Assembly (NCBI GenBank): GCA_031316255.1
Contig: JALDQW010000001.1
Coordinates: 2,575,485-2,639,484 of the forward strand
Direction: 5' to 3'
DNA length: 64,000 bases
DNA from: Nitrosomonas sp.
GTDB lineage: Bacteria; Pseudomonadota; Gammaproteobacteria; Burkholderiales; Nitrosomonadaceae
Of the stretch, positions 9,656-18,893 are shown piece by piece; within the stretch, counting starts at the first letter, position 1, and each line of letters begins with the position of its first letter. A program made the translations under genes and the position numbers. The notes under the pieces are model-generated. The model searched no databases, had not been told where the DNA came from, and saw nothing but the letters and a program-made list of their open reading frames with translations.

Positions 9656-10261
9656 TTCTAAAGATCGACGAGAACGCTAACCGAATGATCAACGATAGCG
9701 CCGAGTTTTGTGAGCTTGTCAGTGTACATGGTAAGGTGCGCCTTATTGCAGGAATAGTCGCTTTATCGCCAAAAGGCACAACACAGCTCATGGATGAAAA
9801 ACTTATCCACATGGTCTACCTTGGTGCTGTGCATCCGCTTAAAGTACTTGAAAAGGGAATGATTATTTATGCATACTATACCTTATTGCATAACGCTGCG
9901 GAATGCTATACCCGACAATGTCATATGGATAGAATAGTAGAATGTAAATCCAGAAGAATGGCTTGTTGAAGCTACAGCATAAGACAGCAGGAAGAAAGGC
10001 TTATGAGGTTTGGTTTCTTGATAGATCGCTTTAGATGATTTCTAATTCAATCAGTTGTTCAATATCTATCTGGCTTCCAAGTTGGCGCAATTTTGTTGTT
10101 CATCTTTTTAAGTGATTTGCTATGAACGTGTTCATCCAACAAGTTGTCACCCCTCTATATGTTCTTTTCACCTCAAATTTTGGCGATCACATTATATATT
10201 TTTCAATATAAACATTGGAATGGTTGATTTTCAAATCTAAATTTGAAACAAAAAGGTAGAT
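9656..10261. other. long intergenic region, no confident gene
   Basis: 606 bp between the ccsA-like gene and the SH3 lipoprotein gene. A 94-codon open frame at 9685-9969 (+) exists, but it resembles no family I know, has no clear ribosome binding site and a cysteine-rich, low-plausibility C-terminus; it could be a decayed gene. Beyond it the sequence is AT-rich with no recognisable structure. The last 60 bp hold the leader of the lipoprotein gene. Confidence 0.4.
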
Positions 10262-11032
10262 ATGCAAACAATAAAAAGCTTACGATCAATAAATTGCATG
10301 CTCGTTATGACAAGTGTATTTCTGTCCGGCTGCGTAACTATGGAAGAGTCGCCTGCGATTGAGCCAATTCAGGATGTAGATAAGATTCCAATTTATATCC
10401 ATCAACAGCAGATTGAAAGCATGCAAAGAAAAATTGAACAATTGGAACAGCAGCTGGTGGAACAGAGTGCGCTGATTAAGCAAAAGCGTGTTCGCGAGCA
10501 AGATCAAGCACAACTTATTCAGGCGACAAGTAAAGAAATCGCACATACCCAGGTCAAGTTGCATCGTTTGGCAACAAAACCCAGTTCAGCTTCTTTAATC
10601 TCGGAAGCTGAAGTCGCTTTAGCTTATAACGAGCAGCAGTCGACTTTGCCAGCTGATCAGGAACTCCATGCGCAAGCACAGAGATTGCTGGCAATGGCTG
10701 TTACGAATTATCAGCGTGATGACTACCCCACAGCGACATATTATGCTTCACAGGCACTCGAATTTATCAATATGATTTCTGACTCGGAACGTGAGCAACC
10801 TAATCGAACAACGATAAGATTTAACACGCCAATTATGTTGCAGACAACTACTGATGCGAACTTGCGCCGTGAACCCGGCAGACATTCATTAATTATCGAT
10901 TTGCTGCAAAAAGGAACAGTTTTAACTGCAAATGCCTATCAGGGGAATTGGTTGATGGTTCAAACAGATAAAAATACCCAAGGATGGGTATTTAATTCGC
11001 TGATTGAAATTCTGGAAGTTGACAGGCCGTAG
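10262..11032 (+). CDS. SH3-domain lipoprotein
   Basis: A 256-residue predicted lipoprotein. The N-terminus has a basic start, a hydrophobic core and a lipobox LSGC (cysteine near residue 24), so it should be lipidated and membrane-anchored. Residues about 45-105 are glutamine- and glutamate-rich and likely form a coiled coil. A helical TPR-like piece follows (about 135-180). The C-terminal 60 residues are a bacterial SH3 domain (ANLRREPGRHSLIIDLLQKG, GNWLMVQ, GWVFNSL), usually a cell-wall or peptide-binding module. It stands alone; the specific role is unknown. Confidence 0.8.
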   Translation: MQTIKSLRSINCMLVMTSVFLSGCVTMEESPAIEPIQDVDKIPIYIHQQQIESMQRKIEQLEQQLVEQSALIKQKRVREQDQAQLIQATSKEIAHTQVKLHRLATKPSSASLISEAEVALAYNEQQSTLPADQELHAQAQRLLAMAVTNYQRDDYPTATYYASQALEFINMISDSEREQPNRTTIRFNTPIMLQTTTDANLRREPGRHSLIIDLLQKGTVLTANAYQGNWLMVQTDKNTQGWVFNSLIEILEVDRP

Positions 11033-11405
11033 CGCATAACTTCCATATTATTTGCAATTTTGTCCAAAATGAACATGCCCAGAAAAACTTTGTGACGACA
11101 ATAACATACGATGTAATTGTGGATAAGTCGATACTTCAAATTGTCTTATCGATAGTATTCTGAATACTAGGGAAAGAAAATGGGTTTCTCTAAAAGCAAT
11201 ACAGGTAGGTTGTTTGCGCCTGTTTAATTTTATTTTCTTTGTGTTTCTTATGCGTTTTGTTAAAGCTGAAATGAATTGCAGCATCCTGCTAAAGATTTAA
11301 GCAGTTTTTACGATTAACAATGTCCAGAGTATGGGATTGGCTGATTTGGAAATGATTTTTTGAGATGACAGACAATCTAGTTAATTCAGAATTTAGGATA
11401 TTGAA
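11033..11405. other. intergenic region upstream of the HDOD gene
   Basis: 373 bp of AT-rich sequence. I see no convincing gene, repeat or hairpin, and no promoter with both boxes well formed. Confidence 0.5.
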
Positions 11406-12299
11406 ATGAAAGTTTTGGAAGCGCATGATAGGCAGGAAATTAATACAAACCTTAGAAAAACACTACAGCAGACTGAATTGATTCCGCCGCTGCCCGAAAC
11501 GGCTCAGAAAATCTTAGTATTACGCAACAAACCGGATGCCAACCTAGAAGAATTGGTGCAATTAATAGAGGAAGATCCCTCTCTGGCGGCTTTTGTTATG
11601 AAATATGCACGAATGGCAATTTTCGGCTATGGTGAACGTATAACTTCAGTTACGCATGCTGTTTCGCTGGTACTTGGTTATGCAACCGCGTTAAATGTTG
11701 CTTTGGGTGTTGCGTCATCTGGCAGTCTAAAAATTCCAAATTATGGTCCGCTTGGGCGTGTTCGTCTTTGGAGTGAAGCATTGCAATGTGCCCAATTATG
11801 CCGAGAACTCAGTAGATGCATGGCAAAAACACACGGTGTTAATTCTGGTCTTGCTTATCTGGGGGGATTGCTTCATAACTTTGGTTATCTGCTATTTGCA
11901 CATTTTTGTCCTAAAGAATTTTCAAGTCTGAATGCGATGATTACCCATGAATCTAAACAGGATATCAGGGCGCTTGAAATACAGAATTTCGGTATTACCC
12001 ATGACCTAATTGGTTTGTATCTGTTGAAAGCCTGGGATTTGCCGGAAGAAGTCGTCATGATGGCAGCCAAGCATCATTTCCCGGATTGTGCAGGTAAACA
12101 TGCAATTTATGTAAAACTGGTTGCAACTGCAAATCGTTTGTTACAAAAATATGGTGTGTCTGATTCTTGTCCGCATATTGAAACATCCGTATTGTTGACA
12201 GATCTTGGTGTCAGTGAATCTGACGCAGAATCGGAGTTACAGAATGTACTTGAATGCCAAGGTGAGTTGAATGAATTGGCTCGTGGGCTTATGGCCTAA
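11406..12299 (+). CDS. HDOD domain-containing protein
   Basis: A 297-residue protein dominated by an HDOD domain (about residues 22-220): LPPLPETAQKILVLRN-like start, LVQLIEEDPSLAAFVMKYA, SVTHAVSLVLGY and LGGLLHNFGYLLFAH. HDOD is a relative of HD phosphohydrolases that usually lacks the catalytic HD pair and acts in signalling. No receiver or GGDEF domain is attached. It converges with the anti-sigma/sigma gene pair on the minus strand, with 11 nt between the stops. Confidence 0.87.
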   Translation: MKVLEAHDRQEINTNLRKTLQQTELIPPLPETAQKILVLRNKPDANLEELVQLIEEDPSLAAFVMKYARMAIFGYGERITSVTHAVSLVLGYATALNVALGVASSGSLKIPNYGPLGRVRLWSEALQCAQLCRELSRCMAKTHGVNSGLAYLGGLLHNFGYLLFAHFCPKEFSSLNAMITHESKQDIRALEIQNFGITHDLIGLYLLKAWDLPEEVVMMAAKHHFPDCAGKHAIYVKLVATANRLLQKYGVSDSCPHIETSVLLTDLGVSESDAESELQNVLECQGELNELARGLMA

Positions 12300-12310
12300 G
12301 GAATAACTGG

Positions 12311-12544
12311 TTAATTCCTCGGGAATTTGCTAGCTATGCGTTGTCTAGCCTCCACCGATAATTCTAATTTTTGGTTGGCGGTCAAGCTGAGTGATGCTTT
12401 GCGTAAAAATTCAAGTTGATGCGTAAAATTTTTGCAGTTGCTACACATCAACAAGTGTGTTTTAAGTGCAATATTTTTCCAGAATGGCAGTTTTTCATCC
12501 ATTGCCCTTGAAGCCAATAGACTGGCTTTTTTACAATTCAACAT
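12311..12544 (-). CDS. zinc-finger (ZAS/zf-HC2) anti-sigma factor
   Basis: A 77-residue soluble protein without a membrane segment. It shows the ZAS zinc-binding pattern: a CKKASLLASRAMD start, then HLLMCSNC, i.e. HxxxCxxC. It lies 15 nt downstream of an ECF sigma gene on the same strand, the standard sigma/anti-sigma layout. Small soluble ZAS proteins of this size, such as neisserial MseR, sequester their sigma factor; zinc or thiol oxidation as the trigger is an inference from the motif. Confidence 0.82.
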   Translation of the reverse strand: MLNCKKASLLASRAMDEKLPFWKNIALKTHLLMCSNCKNFTHQLEFLRKASLSLTANQKLELSVEARQRIASKFPRN

Positions 12545-12559
12545 ACTTTTTTCTAATAA

Positions 12560-13126
12560 TCAGTCAATCCAGTTTGTTTTTAGACATTTAATCAAGGATA
12601 ATCGTGCACGATGCAATAAAACCCATCCATTTGTCGGTGTGAGTGAAAAACACTTACAAATTTCATCATTACTCATGCCATGAATTTCTTTGGCAAGAAA
12701 AACTTCTGCATATCGGGGTTTTAAACCGGATAAACAATTCTGGAATATTGTCCAGAATTGTTTTTGCTGGAAGACAGACTCGGGATTTGGAAATACCTCA
12801 GGTTTATCTTTCCAGCTGGAATGGGTTCTAAAGAAATTGTCTAAAAAATTATCTCCATCATCGGCCAAGTCTTCAAGTGCCACATATCGTCCTTGCTTGC
12901 GATAGTAATCAATAAGTTTGTGCTTGAGAATGCCAATCAGCCAGGTTCGAACGGTCGATTGATGGGAAAAACTGTTTTTTGCGGTTAGCGCCGCAAGCAG
13001 TGTTTCTTGAACCAGATCTTCTGCAATATGTTGATCTTTCACGCTTGACAATGCGTAGCTGTACAAATAATTGCCATGTTCATTCAACCAGGTATGCGGA
13101 TTCAGTTCATCATTTGGTGTTTTCAT
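12560..13126 (-). CDS. ECF-type RNA polymerase sigma factor
   Basis: A 188-residue sigma-70 family factor of the ECF class. Region 2 covers about residues 15-85, with the core-binding EDLVQETLLAAL segment and WLIGILKHKLIDYYRKQGR. Region 4 covers about 130-185, with LKPRYAEVFLAKEIHGMSNDEI and a final helix LLHRARLSLIKCL. The longer linker between the regions (about 86-125) is acidic and aromatic. Its partner anti-sigma gene follows after 15 nt. Target genes are not visible here. Confidence 0.9.
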   Translation of the reverse strand: MKTPNDELNPHTWLNEHGNYLYSYALSSVKDQHIAEDLVQETLLAALTAKNSFSHQSTVRTWLIGILKHKLIDYYRKQGRYVALEDLADDGDNFLDNFFRTHSSWKDKPEVFPNPESVFQQKQFWTIFQNCLSGLKPRYAEVFLAKEIHGMSNDEICKCFSLTPTNGWVLLHRARLSLIKCLKTNWID

Positions 13127-13197
13127 ATATTCAAGAGAATGCCAAAATAAATTGACGAGTTAAAATTGTTACCGGGAGTATTTGGAAAAAGATTTAA

Positions 13198-13338
13198 GGG
13201 CATCTCTAAAAATCCATACTTCGTTACAATACTTCGTTGTTTACAAAAAATATTTCCTTACATATCAATCATATGCTGTGTCAAAATTTTTTGTTCTCGC
13301 CTCGTCTTGTTTAAAACTCTGAATTTTTAGAGGTGCCC
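13198..13338 (-). mobile_element. 141-bp MITE-like element, copy 1
   Basis: A short non-coding element bounded by 16-bp terminal inverted repeats (left GGGCATCTCTAAAAAT, right the complement with one mismatch) and flanked by a direct TTAA at 13194-13197 and 13339-13342, consistent with a 4-bp target duplication. The reverse complement matches the element at 43905-44045 over its full 141 bp with about nine to ten differences. No gene is inside. Ends and target size suggest mobilisation by an IS5-like transposase, which is not in this window. Confidence 0.87.
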
Positions 13339-13520
13339 TTAAATTATATTGATTAGTTTTGTTTTGTTGATAGCGAAAAATTTCGTCATTGAAATTCCAC
13401 AGCTTGGTCAAATCAAATTTGATACAGGTACAATTGTATTTCATTTTCTTAGTCGAAAAGTCTTGAAAAGGTTAAATCAGTGATGGCGATGCCTTCCTTG
13501 TAAACTGCGTAGCACATGAG

Positions 13521-13850
13521 TCATCTGATGTTCATTGCCTTTACAGATCCATGGTTGCCGATGTAAACGCCCGTTAAAGCATTATTTCCCAGAGCACAGC
13601 GGATAAAATTAATGATTGTGTCGATTACAAAATCTGGATTATCAGTGGTTGGGAAATGACCAGCACGTAGGATGTAGGTGATCTGTACATCATGGACGCC
13701 CCATCACATGTGTTACCCGCTGTGTTTTCGCAGCGGAAATCATACTGTCATATTCACTTCACATAATCAATGTTGGCACGTAATTTTCTGGGATTTCACG
13801 CCATTGGGGTTGTGCAAAGGATAATGAGGCAATAATAAAGCTGGGCTTAG
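13521..13850 (-). pseudogene. decayed alpha/beta hydrolase fragment
   Basis: Read on the minus strand, two frames joined by one frameshift give an alpha/beta hydrolase C-terminal half: REIPENYVPTLIM, an in-frame TGA where a tryptophan is expected, SEYDSMISAAKTQ, the frameshift near 13700, then ITYILRAGHFPTTDNPDFV, whose GHFP holds the catalytic histidine position, and the final stop at 13521. The N-terminal half with the nucleophile is missing. It is a relic, lying beside the MITE copy and an unknown membrane protein gene. Confidence 0.7.
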
Positions 13851-13957
13851 AATCGCTTCGAGATCTGATAATATGCACGATTATGTAACTTTAAACGCAT
13901 TGTTGTCGAACGAACGACATCGGTTTTCACTTCATTCGAACCAGTGCGCGAAGATTG

Positions 13958-14425
13958 CTAAAGTTTAGTATAAGCAAGCAAGTCTGATACAAGTTTATGA
14001 AATTCTTCCCTGGGATCGGTTTCATTAGCTTTAGAAGGATTGCCTGTACCTGATGCATCACTTGCTGCACATTTTTCATCAGTGATATTGCGACAGAAAT
14101 CGTTATATTTGTTCCATGCGATGTTGTAGTCACGCAGTTGATCCTGAGGAATAAAAATTTTTAGCACCTCGAAATTATGATGCATTTCAGGTAAACGGGA
14201 GCAAAGGTAGCGATTAATATTCTCCGGCCAGCGAATATGTTTCGGGTACATGCTGGCTAATTCTGTTTCGATCGTTTGACGAAAACATTCGATCGCTTCT
14301 TCGCGGCGTTTTCGATTGACAACATCTACCGCTAAAGCGACTATTCCTATAAACCCAAACAATAAAAAGGGCCAGAGTGGTACATTCTCCAAGTATTTGG
14401 AAATTTGTCCTAAATATTCTTCCAA
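13958..14425 (-). CDS. hypothetical single-pass membrane protein
   Basis: A 155-residue protein I do not recognise. One membrane segment lies at about residues 17-37 (WPFLLFGFIGIVALAVDVV), followed by a basic NRKRREE, so the N-terminus is probably outside and the larger soluble domain cytoplasmic. The soluble part has conserved-looking W and C positions (WPENINRYLCSRLPEMHHNF) and an asparagine/serine-rich tail. The start is TTG 14425 with GAGG five bases upstream. It is an isolated gene between an alpha/beta hydrolase relic and a transposase remnant. Confidence 0.55.
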   Translation of the reverse strand: MEEYLGQISKYLENVPLWPFLLFGFIGIVALAVDVVNRKRREEAIECFRQTIETELASMYPKHIRWPENINRYLCSRLPEMHHNFEVLKIFIPQDQLRDYNIAWNKYNDFCRNITDEKCAASDASGTGNPSKANETDPREEFHKLVSDLLAYTKL

Positions 14426-14599
14426 GGTAACCTCACATTAAACTTAATGAATATGCGAATTGAATAAATTGTTGATATTTTGATTTTTTGTTTGATTGTC
14501 TTTTATTCAATGCACTGATTAATTGCAGAATCTTGCCATAGTCAAGACCATGTATCAATATAATTGAATCTAACGTACTAAAAAATCATGGTGTAAACC

Positions 14600-14880
14600 C
14601 AAATTATCTCGTGTAGCTAAACTATTACAGATTGAGTCTGAGCTAACCCGGGTTGTGGTTGACCATGCCATGTAGCAGAAGGAGCACCGGTTACATGAAG
14701 GCGTAGACAAACTGGGTAAACAAGGTGGAAGTTTGATTTGGCATTCTATTCTACAAAACATTGAAAATAAAAGTTTTGGTTCAGAATAGAAATATGCGAT
14801 CCGGAGATTTATTGAACGCCATAACAAGAATGTGCAACCATTTAAGTAATACCGCATGGAAAGTAAGGGGAAGTCAAATA
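14600..14880 (+). pseudogene. IS630-like transposase C-terminal remnant
   Basis: On the plus strand, 14796-14880 translates to IRRFIERHNKNVQPFK followed by a stop and further residues, a typical C-terminus of IS630-family transposases. Just upstream, in another frame, ENKSFGS could be the preceding strand of the same domain. The frames are broken by several stops and no ends of an intact insertion sequence are visible. The part before about 14740 is open in one frame but not recognisable. Confidence 0.4.
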
Positions 14881-15026
14881 AATTACTTCATCTAAATAGT
14901 GCATTTATGAATTTATGCATTAAGCGGTGATCAAAGCTATTGATTTTCAATTCTTACCGTACTGAATTTGATGTTGTAATTTGTGTGAGAACGCTAAACC
15001 AGATGCCATGGAATTTAACAAACTTC

Positions 15027-15055
15027 TTGACAGTGTTAAGGTGACTGAGTAGTCT
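15027..15055 (+). promoter_or_regulatory. candidate sigma-70 promoter for hao
   Basis: A perfect -35 TTGACA at 15027-15032, 17 bp, then TAGTCT at 15050-15055, which matches only three -10 positions. If used, it leaves a leader of about 190 nt before the haoA ATG at 15252. GGAGAGAGAG just before the ATG supplies the ribosome binding site. Confidence 0.4.
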
Positions 15056-15251
15056 AGGGGAGCGAAGGAAGGTAGGGCAAGTGCGTTGAATTGGGGTTCG
15101 GATACTGGAAGGGAATTTGCATATTTATGCGTGGGATTGGGAGGTATGCGCGAGGTATGTTGGGTATTTGGAAGCGCAATTGTTGCACTGAAGAGAAGAA
15201 GAAAGAAGTAAAAATAAAACTGGAAATAACAGAAAGACAAAGGAGAGAGAG

Positions 15252-16958
15252 ATGATTTCCAAGGTATGGCTAAGATTGGTCATGTTTGTAAGTGCATTTG
15301 CGCTGGCGGGTGCGGTACAGGCGATACCAAGTGTTCCTGACGTGACGTATGAAGCACTGGGTATAGACAGAGGTGCGAGTCCGAAGGAGTTGCATGAAGC
15401 ATTGGTGAAGCGTTATAAGGATCCTGAGCAAGGCGCGGGCAAGGGCACGATGGGTGATTACTGGGAGCCGATTCCGTTGAGCAGATACATGGATCCTGCG
15501 ACATTTTATGAGCCGCCGACCTCGATGAGAGACAAAGCGGATCGTAAAGAGTGTGTGGAATGTCACTCGGACGAATCGCCGGTATGGGTCAACGCATGGA
15601 AGAAGAGTACCCATGCGAATCTGGACAAAGTGCGTGCATTAAAGCCAAGCGATCCGACATTTTACAAGAAAGGCAAGCTTGAAGACGTAGAGAAGAATCT
15701 GCGTTCGATGGGTTACCTGAAGGAAGGCGAGCAGCTGAAGGAAGTGAGTTGTATAGATTGCCATGCTGGGATCAACGAGCAGGGCAAGATAGATCACAGC
15801 AAAGACCTGATCATGCCGACGGCGGATGTATGCGGCAAATGTCACTTGCAGGAATTTGCGGAACGCGAATCAGAGCGTGACACGCTGATCTGGCCGAACG
15901 GACAGTGGCCAGATGGACGTCCATCGCATGCGCTGGACTACAAGGCGAACGTAGAGACCACGGTATGGGCGGCGATGCCACAACGTGAAGTAGCCGAAGG
16001 CTGTACCATGTGTCACATGAACCAGAACAAATGCGACACCTGTCATACCCGTCATGAATTCTCAGCGGCGGAATCTCGTAAGCCGGAAGCCTGCGCGACC
16101 TGTCACAGTGGTGTAGACCACAACAACTGGGAAGCGTATTCCATGTCCAAGCACGGCAAGATGGTAGCGATGCTGGGCAATAGCTGGAACTGGGAAGTTC
16201 AACTCTCGGATGCATACAGCAAAGGTGGCCAGACAGCACCGACCTGTGCGGGCTGTCACATGGAATTTGAAGGCGAATACGCGCACAACATGGTGAGAAA
16301 GATTCGCTGGGCGAACTATCCATTTGTACCTGGGATAGCAGAGAACATCAACAGCGAATGGTCAGAAGAGAGACTGGATGCATGGGTAGTAACCTGTACT
16401 CAGTGTCACTCAGAGCGTTTTGCACGTTCGTATCTGGATCTGATGGACAAAGGCACCTTGCAAGGTCTGGCGAAATACCAGGATGCACATGCAGTAGTCG
16501 AGAAGCTGTACAACGAAGGTTTGCTGGCAGGACAGAAGACCAACCGTCCGAATCCACCGGCACCGGAGAAACCGGGATTCATGATCTTCACGCAATTATT
16601 CTGGTCGCAAGACAACAACCCGGCCTCGATGGAGTTGAAAGTGCTCGAGATGGGTGAAAACGACCTGGCTAAAATGCACGTTGGTCTTGCACACGTCAAT
16701 CCAGGCGGTTGGACCTACACCGAAGGCTGGGGACCGATGAACCGGGCGTACGTTGAAGTACAAGACGAAAACTTCCGGATTCGGGAAATGGTCGCGTTAA
16801 AAGAACGTGTTGCCAAACTCGAAGGCAAACGCACCAGCTTACTGGATCTGGACGGTACAGCAGAGAAAATCTCGTTGGGCGGTTTAGGTGGCGGCATGCT
16901 GCTGGCAGGCACATTAGCCTTGGCAGGATGGCGTAAACGTAAGCAAAGCGAAGCTTGA
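15252..16958 (+). CDS. haoA: hydroxylamine oxidoreductase HaoA
   Basis: The periplasmic octahaem enzyme that oxidises hydroxylamine, the second step of ammonia oxidation, releasing four electrons. The 568-residue precursor has a signal peptide ending near AVQA (residue 24) and eight CxxCH haem motifs: CVECH, CIDCH, CGKCH, CTMCH, CDTCH, CATCH, CAGCH and CTQCH. The tyrosine cross-linked to the P460 haem of the neighbouring subunit is probably Y489 in [10 protein letters not shown]. The C-terminus carries a glycine-rich hydrophobic stretch (about 543-560) followed by WRKRK, a possible membrane anchor. Its stop overlaps the haoB start. The higher GC and different codon use compared with the flanks fit very high expression rather than recent transfer. 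Confidence 0.98.
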   Translation: MISKVWLRLVMFVSAFALAGAVQAIPSVPDVTYEALGIDRGASPKELHEALVKRYKDPEQGAGKGTMGDYWEPIPLSRYMDPATFYEPPTSMRDKADRKECVECHSDESPVWVNAWKKSTHANLDKVRALKPSDPTFYKKGKLEDVEKNLRSMGYLKEGEQLKEVSCIDCHAGINEQGKIDHSKDLIMPTADVCGKCHLQEFAERESERDTLIWPNGQWPDGRPSHALDYKANVETTVWAAMPQREVAEGCTMCHMNQNKCDTCHTRHEFSAAESRKPEACATCHSGVDHNNWEAYSMSKHGKMVAMLGNSWNWEVQLSDAYSKGGQTAPTCAGCHMEFEGEYAHNMVRKIRWANYPFVPGIAENINSEWSEERLDAWVVTCTQCHSERFARSYLDLMDKGTLQGLAKYQDAHAVVEKLYNEGLLAGQKTNRPNPPAPEKPGFMIFTQLFWSQDNNPASMELKVLEMGENDLAKMHVGLAHVNPGGWTYTEGWGPMNRAYVEVQDENFRIREMVALKERVAKLEGKRTSLLDLDGTAEKISLGGLGGGMLLAGTLALAGWRKRKQSEA

Positions 16959-18013
16959 TACCCGCAGAGACGACCGGCCGCGACACGCAAGTGAAGCGGT
17001 CGGGGGATAAACTACTCCCGTCATTAGGCATACTCCTGGTGACGGGAGGTTTGGTTTTTCTGGGGTGGTTTGCGTACTTATGGTTTGAACCGGTAGCGGC
17101 ACCGTATCAGTACCAGAAGCAATCCTCAGGGAATCCGCAGCAGTATCCCGAATTGGAACTGGATGCGTGGCCTGAACTTGAAATCAGCCGGTATGACGTC
17201 ATCGTTCCGGATGTTGAAAAGCCCATAGCGCAGGCAACAGTAGCGCAACGGGACGGCGCAGCGCCGGTGCTGGTCAAATGGGAGAACCACAGCAAAGAAA
17301 CCCTGCACGCATTAGACTGGAAATCATCCGAACTGAGTGCGCTGGCCAAAGCCATTGGCCAATACGCAGAAAAAGATGCGCTCATCTTAGCCTGGTGGGA
17401 CATCTCGCAACAGATCAACCTGTTGAGCGGACACGAAACCCTGTTCACCAGCCACCTGAACGAACCTTTAATCATACCGCAGCACTGGTATGAATATATG
17501 GACGCCATAGATGCGTATGAACAGGCGTTCTGGCAAAGCAAACCCAGCCAAAGCGAACTGGAGCAATTCGAGCGATTTAGCCGGGCGCTGACAGCCAAAG
17601 CGGAAGAAGGCGTAGCCCAACTTCGCAGCCTCGTTGGAACGGACCGGGAAGCCTACATCATCGTTCATGTTACAGACCTGTATAAACTGGGTCTCATGTA
17701 CCCGGATAAAATTGGCGTTGCCTACCAGAACTTTCCAATGACGGGCAACATCCATGGCATGATCAACCACATGAAAGTACAACTCAAGGAAAACGACTTT
17801 GACACCTATACCCTGCAATCGATAACCGATACGCAAATCAGAGTCTACTTTCTGAGCGACGCACAAAGCAGTGAAACCCTGCTGGCGCGAATGCTGCCGT
17901 TCACAGACAAAGACGCGCCGATGGAACTGGAAGCACTGCAACTGGTATACCAGCAGGGCGGTTACTGGGTATACAAAATTCCGGGCAACGAAAGCGATGG
18001 ATTGATACAATAA
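16955..18013 (+). CDS. haoB: hydroxylamine oxidation protein HaoB
   Basis: A 352-residue membrane-anchored protein always found after haoA in ammonia oxidisers; its biochemical role is unknown. One membrane segment lies at about residues 23-43 ([20 protein letters not shown]), and the rest should be periplasmic. No haem motif is present. The start is TTG 16955, which shares TTGA with the haoA stop, indicating translational coupling. A 145-nt gap separates it from cycA, and a good promoter lies in that gap. Confidence 0.92.
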   Translation: MIPAETTGRDTQVKRSGDKLLPSLGILLVTGGLVFLGWFAYLWFEPVAAPYQYQKQSSGNPQQYPELELDAWPELEISRYDVIVPDVEKPIAQATVAQRDGAAPVLVKWENHSKETLHALDWKSSELSALAKAIGQYAEKDALILAWWDISQQINLLSGHETLFTSHLNEPLIIPQHWYEYMDAIDAYEQAFWQSKPSQSELEQFERFSRALTAKAEEGVAQLRSLVGTDREAYIIVHVTDLYKLGLMYPDKIGVAYQNFPMTGNIHGMINHMKVQLKENDFDTYTLQSITDTQIRVYFLSDAQSSETLLARMLPFTDKDAPMELEALQLVYQQGGYWVYKIPGNESDGLIQ

Positions 18014-18086
18014 AGACAGCGTAGACAGAGACAGCTAAAATAAGCAACAACAAGAACAAAAAAAGCACGCGGCATCCATATAAGCA

Positions 18087-18114
18087 TTTACACAAACGGG
18101 TGATCGCGTACAAT
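18087..18114 (+). promoter_or_regulatory. candidate sigma-70 promoter for cycA-cycB
   Basis: TTTACA (18087-18092), a 16-bp spacer and TACAAT (18109-18114) each match the consensus at five of six positions. It lies in the 145-nt haoB-cycA gap and would start transcription near 18121, about 38 nt before the cycA ATG, allowing c554 to be made independently of hao. Confidence 0.55.
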
Positions 18115-18158
18115 ACGCGGCTTAAGAACTTGAAATAAGAAAAGTACAAGGAGGAAGG

Positions 18159-18881
18159 ATGAAACACCCAATAACGTACGTACTGGCTATACTCGCGACA
18201 TTTGTGTTTTTCACGGGGACAGCGGTAGCGGATTTTGAGGGGCGGCAGAAATGCAGCTCATGCCACAAATCACAAGGTAAATCATGGCGCGAGACAGCGC
18301 ATGCCAAAGCGATGGAATCGCTGAAGGCAGGCGAGCGCAAGGAAGCGAAAGAAAAAGCAGGCCTTGACCCAGACAAGGACTACACCAAAGACAAAGACTG
18401 CGTAGGCTGCCATGTTGATGGCTGGGAGCAGAGAGGAGGATACACCATAGAGCGGCCGAGACGTCAACTGGCGGCAGTAGGGTGTGAATCCTGCCATGGT
18501 GCTGGCAAAAGATACAGGGGCGATCACCGAAAAGGCGGGCAGCAATTTGAAAGAACAGGCAGGACCACCGAGCGCAAGCGACTGGCGGACAGAGGTCAGG
18601 ACTTTCATTTTGAAGAAGCGTGTGCGGGGTGTCACCTGAACTATGAAGGTTCGGGCTGGAAAGGCACGAAAGCACCCTATACGCCATTCACACCAGAAGT
18701 TGATGAGAAATACCGGTTTGACTTTGACAAAATGGTAAAAGACGACAGTGCGATGCATGCGCACTACAAACTGGATGGTGCATTTGTCGGCGAACCGAAA
18801 TTCAAGTTTCACGATGAATTCCAGGCCAACGCCCAAGAGGGTGAGAAAGGCGACGAAGACGACGATGACGATGATGATTAA
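18159..18881 (+). CDS. cycA: tetrahaem cytochrome c554
   Basis: The periplasmic electron acceptor of hydroxylamine oxidoreductase. The 240-residue precursor has a signal peptide ending near TAVA (residue 24) and four haem sites, CSSCH (32), CVGCH (81), CESCH (109) and CAGCH (155). The C-terminus after KFKFHDEFQANA is a short acidic tail with seven consecutive aspartates. The gene has a very strong ribosome binding site (AAGGAGG at 18148-18154) and is followed by cycB after 12 nt. It passes electrons to CycB and so into the quinone pool. Confidence 0.97.
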   Translation: MKHPITYVLAILATFVFFTGTAVADFEGRQKCSSCHKSQGKSWRETAHAKAMESLKAGERKEAKEKAGLDPDKDYTKDKDCVGCHVDGWEQRGGYTIERPRRQLAAVGCESCHGAGKRYRGDHRKGGQQFERTGRTTERKRLADRGQDFHFEEACAGCHLNYEGSGWKGTKAPYTPFTPEVDEKYRFDFDKMVKDDSAMHAHYKLDGAFVGEPKFKFHDEFQANAQEGEKGDEDDDDDDD

Positions 18882-18893
18882 CAGGAGACCTGA

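Noticed and set aside
9685..9969. 94-codon open frame on the plus strand
   Set aside because: No ribosome binding site, no recognisable family and an odd cysteine-rich end; kept only as a remark in the intergenic entry.
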